Shown here: piece by piece, positions 61,021 to 64,000 of the stretch
Numbering within the stretch: position 1 is the stretch's first letter
Layout of the letters: each line of letters starts with the position of its first letter
DNA from: Castor canadensis
Lineage: Eukaryota > Chordata > Mammalia > Rodentia > Castoridae
Assembly: GCF_047511655.1 (NCBI RefSeq)
Contig: NC_133391.1
Coordinates: 134,324,906-134,388,905 of the forward strand
Length of the DNA stretch: 64,000 bases
Direction: 5' to 3'
Program-made: the position numbers and the translations under genes
Notes under the pieces: model-generated
Seen by the model: only the letters and a program-made list of their open reading frames with translations
Told to the model about the DNA's origin: nothing
Database searches by the model: none

Positions 61021-62751
61021 GGGCCCAGTATGAGATGCTAGTTTCTTGGCAGAAAAGTGCAAAGTTGAAGAAAAGGAAGATCAGGGAGGCCAAAGACAAA
61101 CATTTTCTTTATTTTTCTGTCCCAAGCTAGCACTGTTTACATTTTATACAGGGTACAAGACAGCGAGCAAATGAATTCAATAACCAATTCCCAAGGACAT
61201 GGGAGAAAGAAAAAAAAGTCAGAAGGATGGATGTTAGTCTGGGAAGACTCCTGAATATGAAGACTTGGAAATGGAGTTATCTTTCAACACTGCGAACTTT
61301 TGAAAATTGTTTTTTACTTAATTCATGGAATTCATCCAACAGTAGGACTACAGTAATTTAGGTAAAAGAAGTCTCAGGAGATCTTTTAGTCCTTTTTTTT
61401 TTCCCCCGTACAAGACTCCAGTTAAAGCTACCAAAGACTATCTCACCTTTAAAAAGTCAACATTCCAATGAAAGCAACAGTTTCGAGGCTTAGCAAAACG
61501 TTTCATATTCATTTAAACATAAAGGGCTCTTTCTAAAATTATCTCTAACTATATTAAACTATGAGTCACTTTTGTACCTCCAGGAAAGACTTAGGTGACA
61601 TATGAGCATTTTGGTGAGAAGGCTTTATGTTAAAAGATTTTTTAAAACTTAGGACCTCCCCCCCAAAAAAAAATTGTTTTTTCCTACATGGTTTTATAAC
61701 TGTCAACTTTTTATGTGTTTTCACTTGGGAGAGAGGATGAGTTTCTTTGGAAAGGGGCAAGGCAGGAAATCAGTAATGATTCATACCACTTTTTCACATG
61801 CTTGCTTCTCTAATGAGTTTTATTCACAAATCTGGGTCCACTTGTATAACAAAAACATTAAAAGAGGGTATTTTAAACTGTGTCTTTTTATTAATCATGT
61901 ATTTGGTTTTGTAAATAATACACGCAAGCACATCCTTGTTACGTCAGTTGGGAAACAGTGATTAACTAGATGTTTAACTATGAGACAGGAGTATCTTGCA
62001 ATTCCTCATGTACTTCTTAAATATCTGTGTGTTTCTCTTTTGCTATTTAATTTGATTTAGGCAAATATTTTACATTTTAGATTTCTTTAATTGATTCTTA
62101 ATTTTCATGATGCTTTCTATTTTCCTTTGCATTTAATGGCAATTTTTAGGACATTAAAGGTAGTCTCACAATAGTCTTTTGAAAGAAGAGCACATTTATT
62201 GGAAAGAAATATACTTTGTTATTTCTAAATCCCTTTGATATTACTAAGGAAAGTTTTGCTTTAGCTTTTCATTCAGCCTAATTCCTTTTCTCCTTTGTTT
62301 CTGTTGGGATGAGGTAATCCTGGGTTTGTAGAGTCTTTTGTGATGGAAATGGCTATGACCACACAGACATGGGCATAATATTTACTAGAAATAAGAGAAA
62401 GAAAAATATCAATAGTGCTGCTCACCCAGCATTTGCGAATAATTGTGTCTTTTATTTTCGGAGAAAAAAAGCATGTTCATTATTAATTTGAGTGACTGAA
62501 ACATAATGTGTGTACATAAATTGTGAACCAAAGTCGAATGAGAAAAAGAGTGAAATTTAAAAATTAATTATGGCAAATGGAGGAAATGGCTTGAAGTTGA
62601 AGACACACAGTGTATTAACAATGCAATAATATAATATGGGCCACTCATCAGTAAAATAAGAAAGTTATATGGAGCTGAATGAGCTTAACGAAAGGTAGGG
62701 GACCAGGTGAATAGAGTACCTGGATCTGTACTCATAGCCTAGAGTCTAGAG
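61021..62751. other. Intergenic AT-rich DNA, no gene
   Basis: No clear repeat or open frame of note. Confidence 0.4.
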
Positions 62752-62966
62752 TAGGGTCAGCGACTTTTATTTTTTCTGTAAAAGGCCAGACAGTAATATT
62801 TGAAGTCTGGAAGCCATAAGAATGTCTATCATGGTTACACAACTCTGCAGAAATAATAAAAAACAGTTATAGACTATGCTGAAATAGATAGATATGATTG
62901 TACTCCAATAAAACTTTATAAAAAACAGGCAGCAGATCAGATTTGACTTGTAGGCTATTTGTTGAA
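62752..62966 (+). mobile_element. hAT-type relic, family not assigned
   Basis: GGGTCAGCGACTTTTATTTT, TCTGTAAAAGGCCAGACAGT, CCAATAAAACTTTATAAAAA and CAGGCAGCAGATCAGATTTG follow a well-known non-autonomous DNA repeat that I do not name with confidence. Confidence 0.65.
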
Positions 62967-64000
62967 TCATATTCTACAGTGCATAATTTTTCTTATTTAT
63001 TCATTTGTAGATCAGCACATTGCATAATGAGTTTAAAGCAGCTTACAAGAATCTGTATCACACTGAATCCTTAAAAATGAGCACTGGGACCAGGAGAGAT
63101 TTTTGTGGGTCTGAATGAAATCAGCTCCAATTTACACTAGATTGAATGAAGTTTTTCATAGCACTGATTAATTACTTCCAAGCAAAGCCAGTGTCTATTG
63201 ACCAGTCAGTTTGCATTTTAGTGACTATTATATATGGCCTGTGTTGGGGACCTGTGTAAATGTCCTTCATATTGGCATTGGTTTTCCAGTTACAGTAGCC
63301 AGCCTATCTCCCAGTGAACACTCAGGACAGATTGTGCCCAATTTCCATCTGTCTTTGTGTATCTTTGTGTAGACAAATCTTTTTTCAATGCAGAGGTCCT
63401 CTGAGATAGAGGGTAAAGATCTTGACATCTAGCAGAGTGATGGATGGGAAGGTAAATCTGTATCTGTACCTGAATGAGACTCAACAGGCCTAGCTCCCTC
63501 CTCTATCCCCACTCCACTCAGCAAGTGGAATGAGAATAAAACATACCCTCTTTATGCTTGCAGGAATCTATCTTAAGAAAAGTTTTAGAGAAATGCTGAA
63601 GATTTTTATGTAATTTTGGGTTTCAACTTTGTTTACTAAACTAAAAATTGGAAAGATTTTAAATATCTGGCAGTGGGAGAGTAGATAAATAAGTTCTGGA
63701 ATGTAGGATATGAAAATAACATAAATTTTTTTGAATACAATTTTATAACAAAGAAATGCTCTAAATAATCTTAAAATGAATATAGAAGAATACGGTATGA
63801 TCTTAATTTTATGGGAAAAATGTAACAAAAAGATTAGACTAAAGTATACTAAAGATGAGGTCACCACCTATTTCCCCAAATTCTTTCTTTTTTCTTTCCT
63901 GCTATACAGCGCCACATTTCCCAGGATCCCTTACAATTGTGTGGTCCGGCTCTTTCCAAGGAGGTGTGAGCATAAATGATGAATTCCGCTTTCATGCTTG
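62967..64000. other. Intergenic DNA to window end
   Basis: AT-rich, no gene seen. Confidence 0.4.

Noticed and set aside
1..64000. CRISPR array, operon, prophage or bacterial defence system
   Set aside because: No spaced direct-repeat array, no clustered intact reading frames, and the spliced FST gene plus mammalian repeats fix this as a mammalian locus.

Overview
This is mammalian nuclear DNA, most likely from a rodent. The only gene is single-copy, multi-exon and bounded by GT-AG introns. The rest is interspersed repeats: MIR, L2, MER5, MER20, MaLR LTRs, a 5'-truncated L1, and many tRNA-derived ID-like SINEs, some fused to a 7SL/B1-like part. The SINE form, with its 'ggtttgaactcaggg' B-box half and composite tRNA+B1 architecture, makes me think of the beaver/kangaroo-rat side of rodents (Castorimorpha). 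That is an inference and needs a repeat-library search.

Region 1 (1-6.2 kb) holds the complete follistatin gene (FST) on the minus strand. Six coding exons join in phase to exactly 344 codons plus stop: signal peptide, N-terminal activin-binding domain, three follistatin domains and an acidic tail. An internal acceptor in intron 5 (exon starting at 1170) would place a stop right after residue 317, which reproduces the known FST317/FST344 switch. The 3' UTR runs toward the left edge and carries several AUUUA-type elements. The promoter is CpG-rich with a TATA-like box at 6165-6172.

Region 2 (6.2-9 kb) is the proximal upstream flank. It contains a CpG island, alternating purine-pyrimidine and CT microsatellites, G-rich tracts on the FST sense strand, a double SMAD-type half-site, and a good CTCF-type match at 8267-8281.

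Region 3 (9-64 kb) is gene-poor. I see no convincing coding gene. It holds about 15 SINEs (several with clear target-site duplications), one L1 3' half (18.4-20.9 kb), at least four LTR pieces, four to six hAT-type relics including three MER20 copies, many MIR/L2 remnants and microsatellites. In human the interval upstream of FST (toward MOCS2) is a gene desert, which fits. The only regulated gene is FST, so the flank is best read as possible long-range regulatory territory. I found no operon, CRISPR array, phage or other novel gene system.
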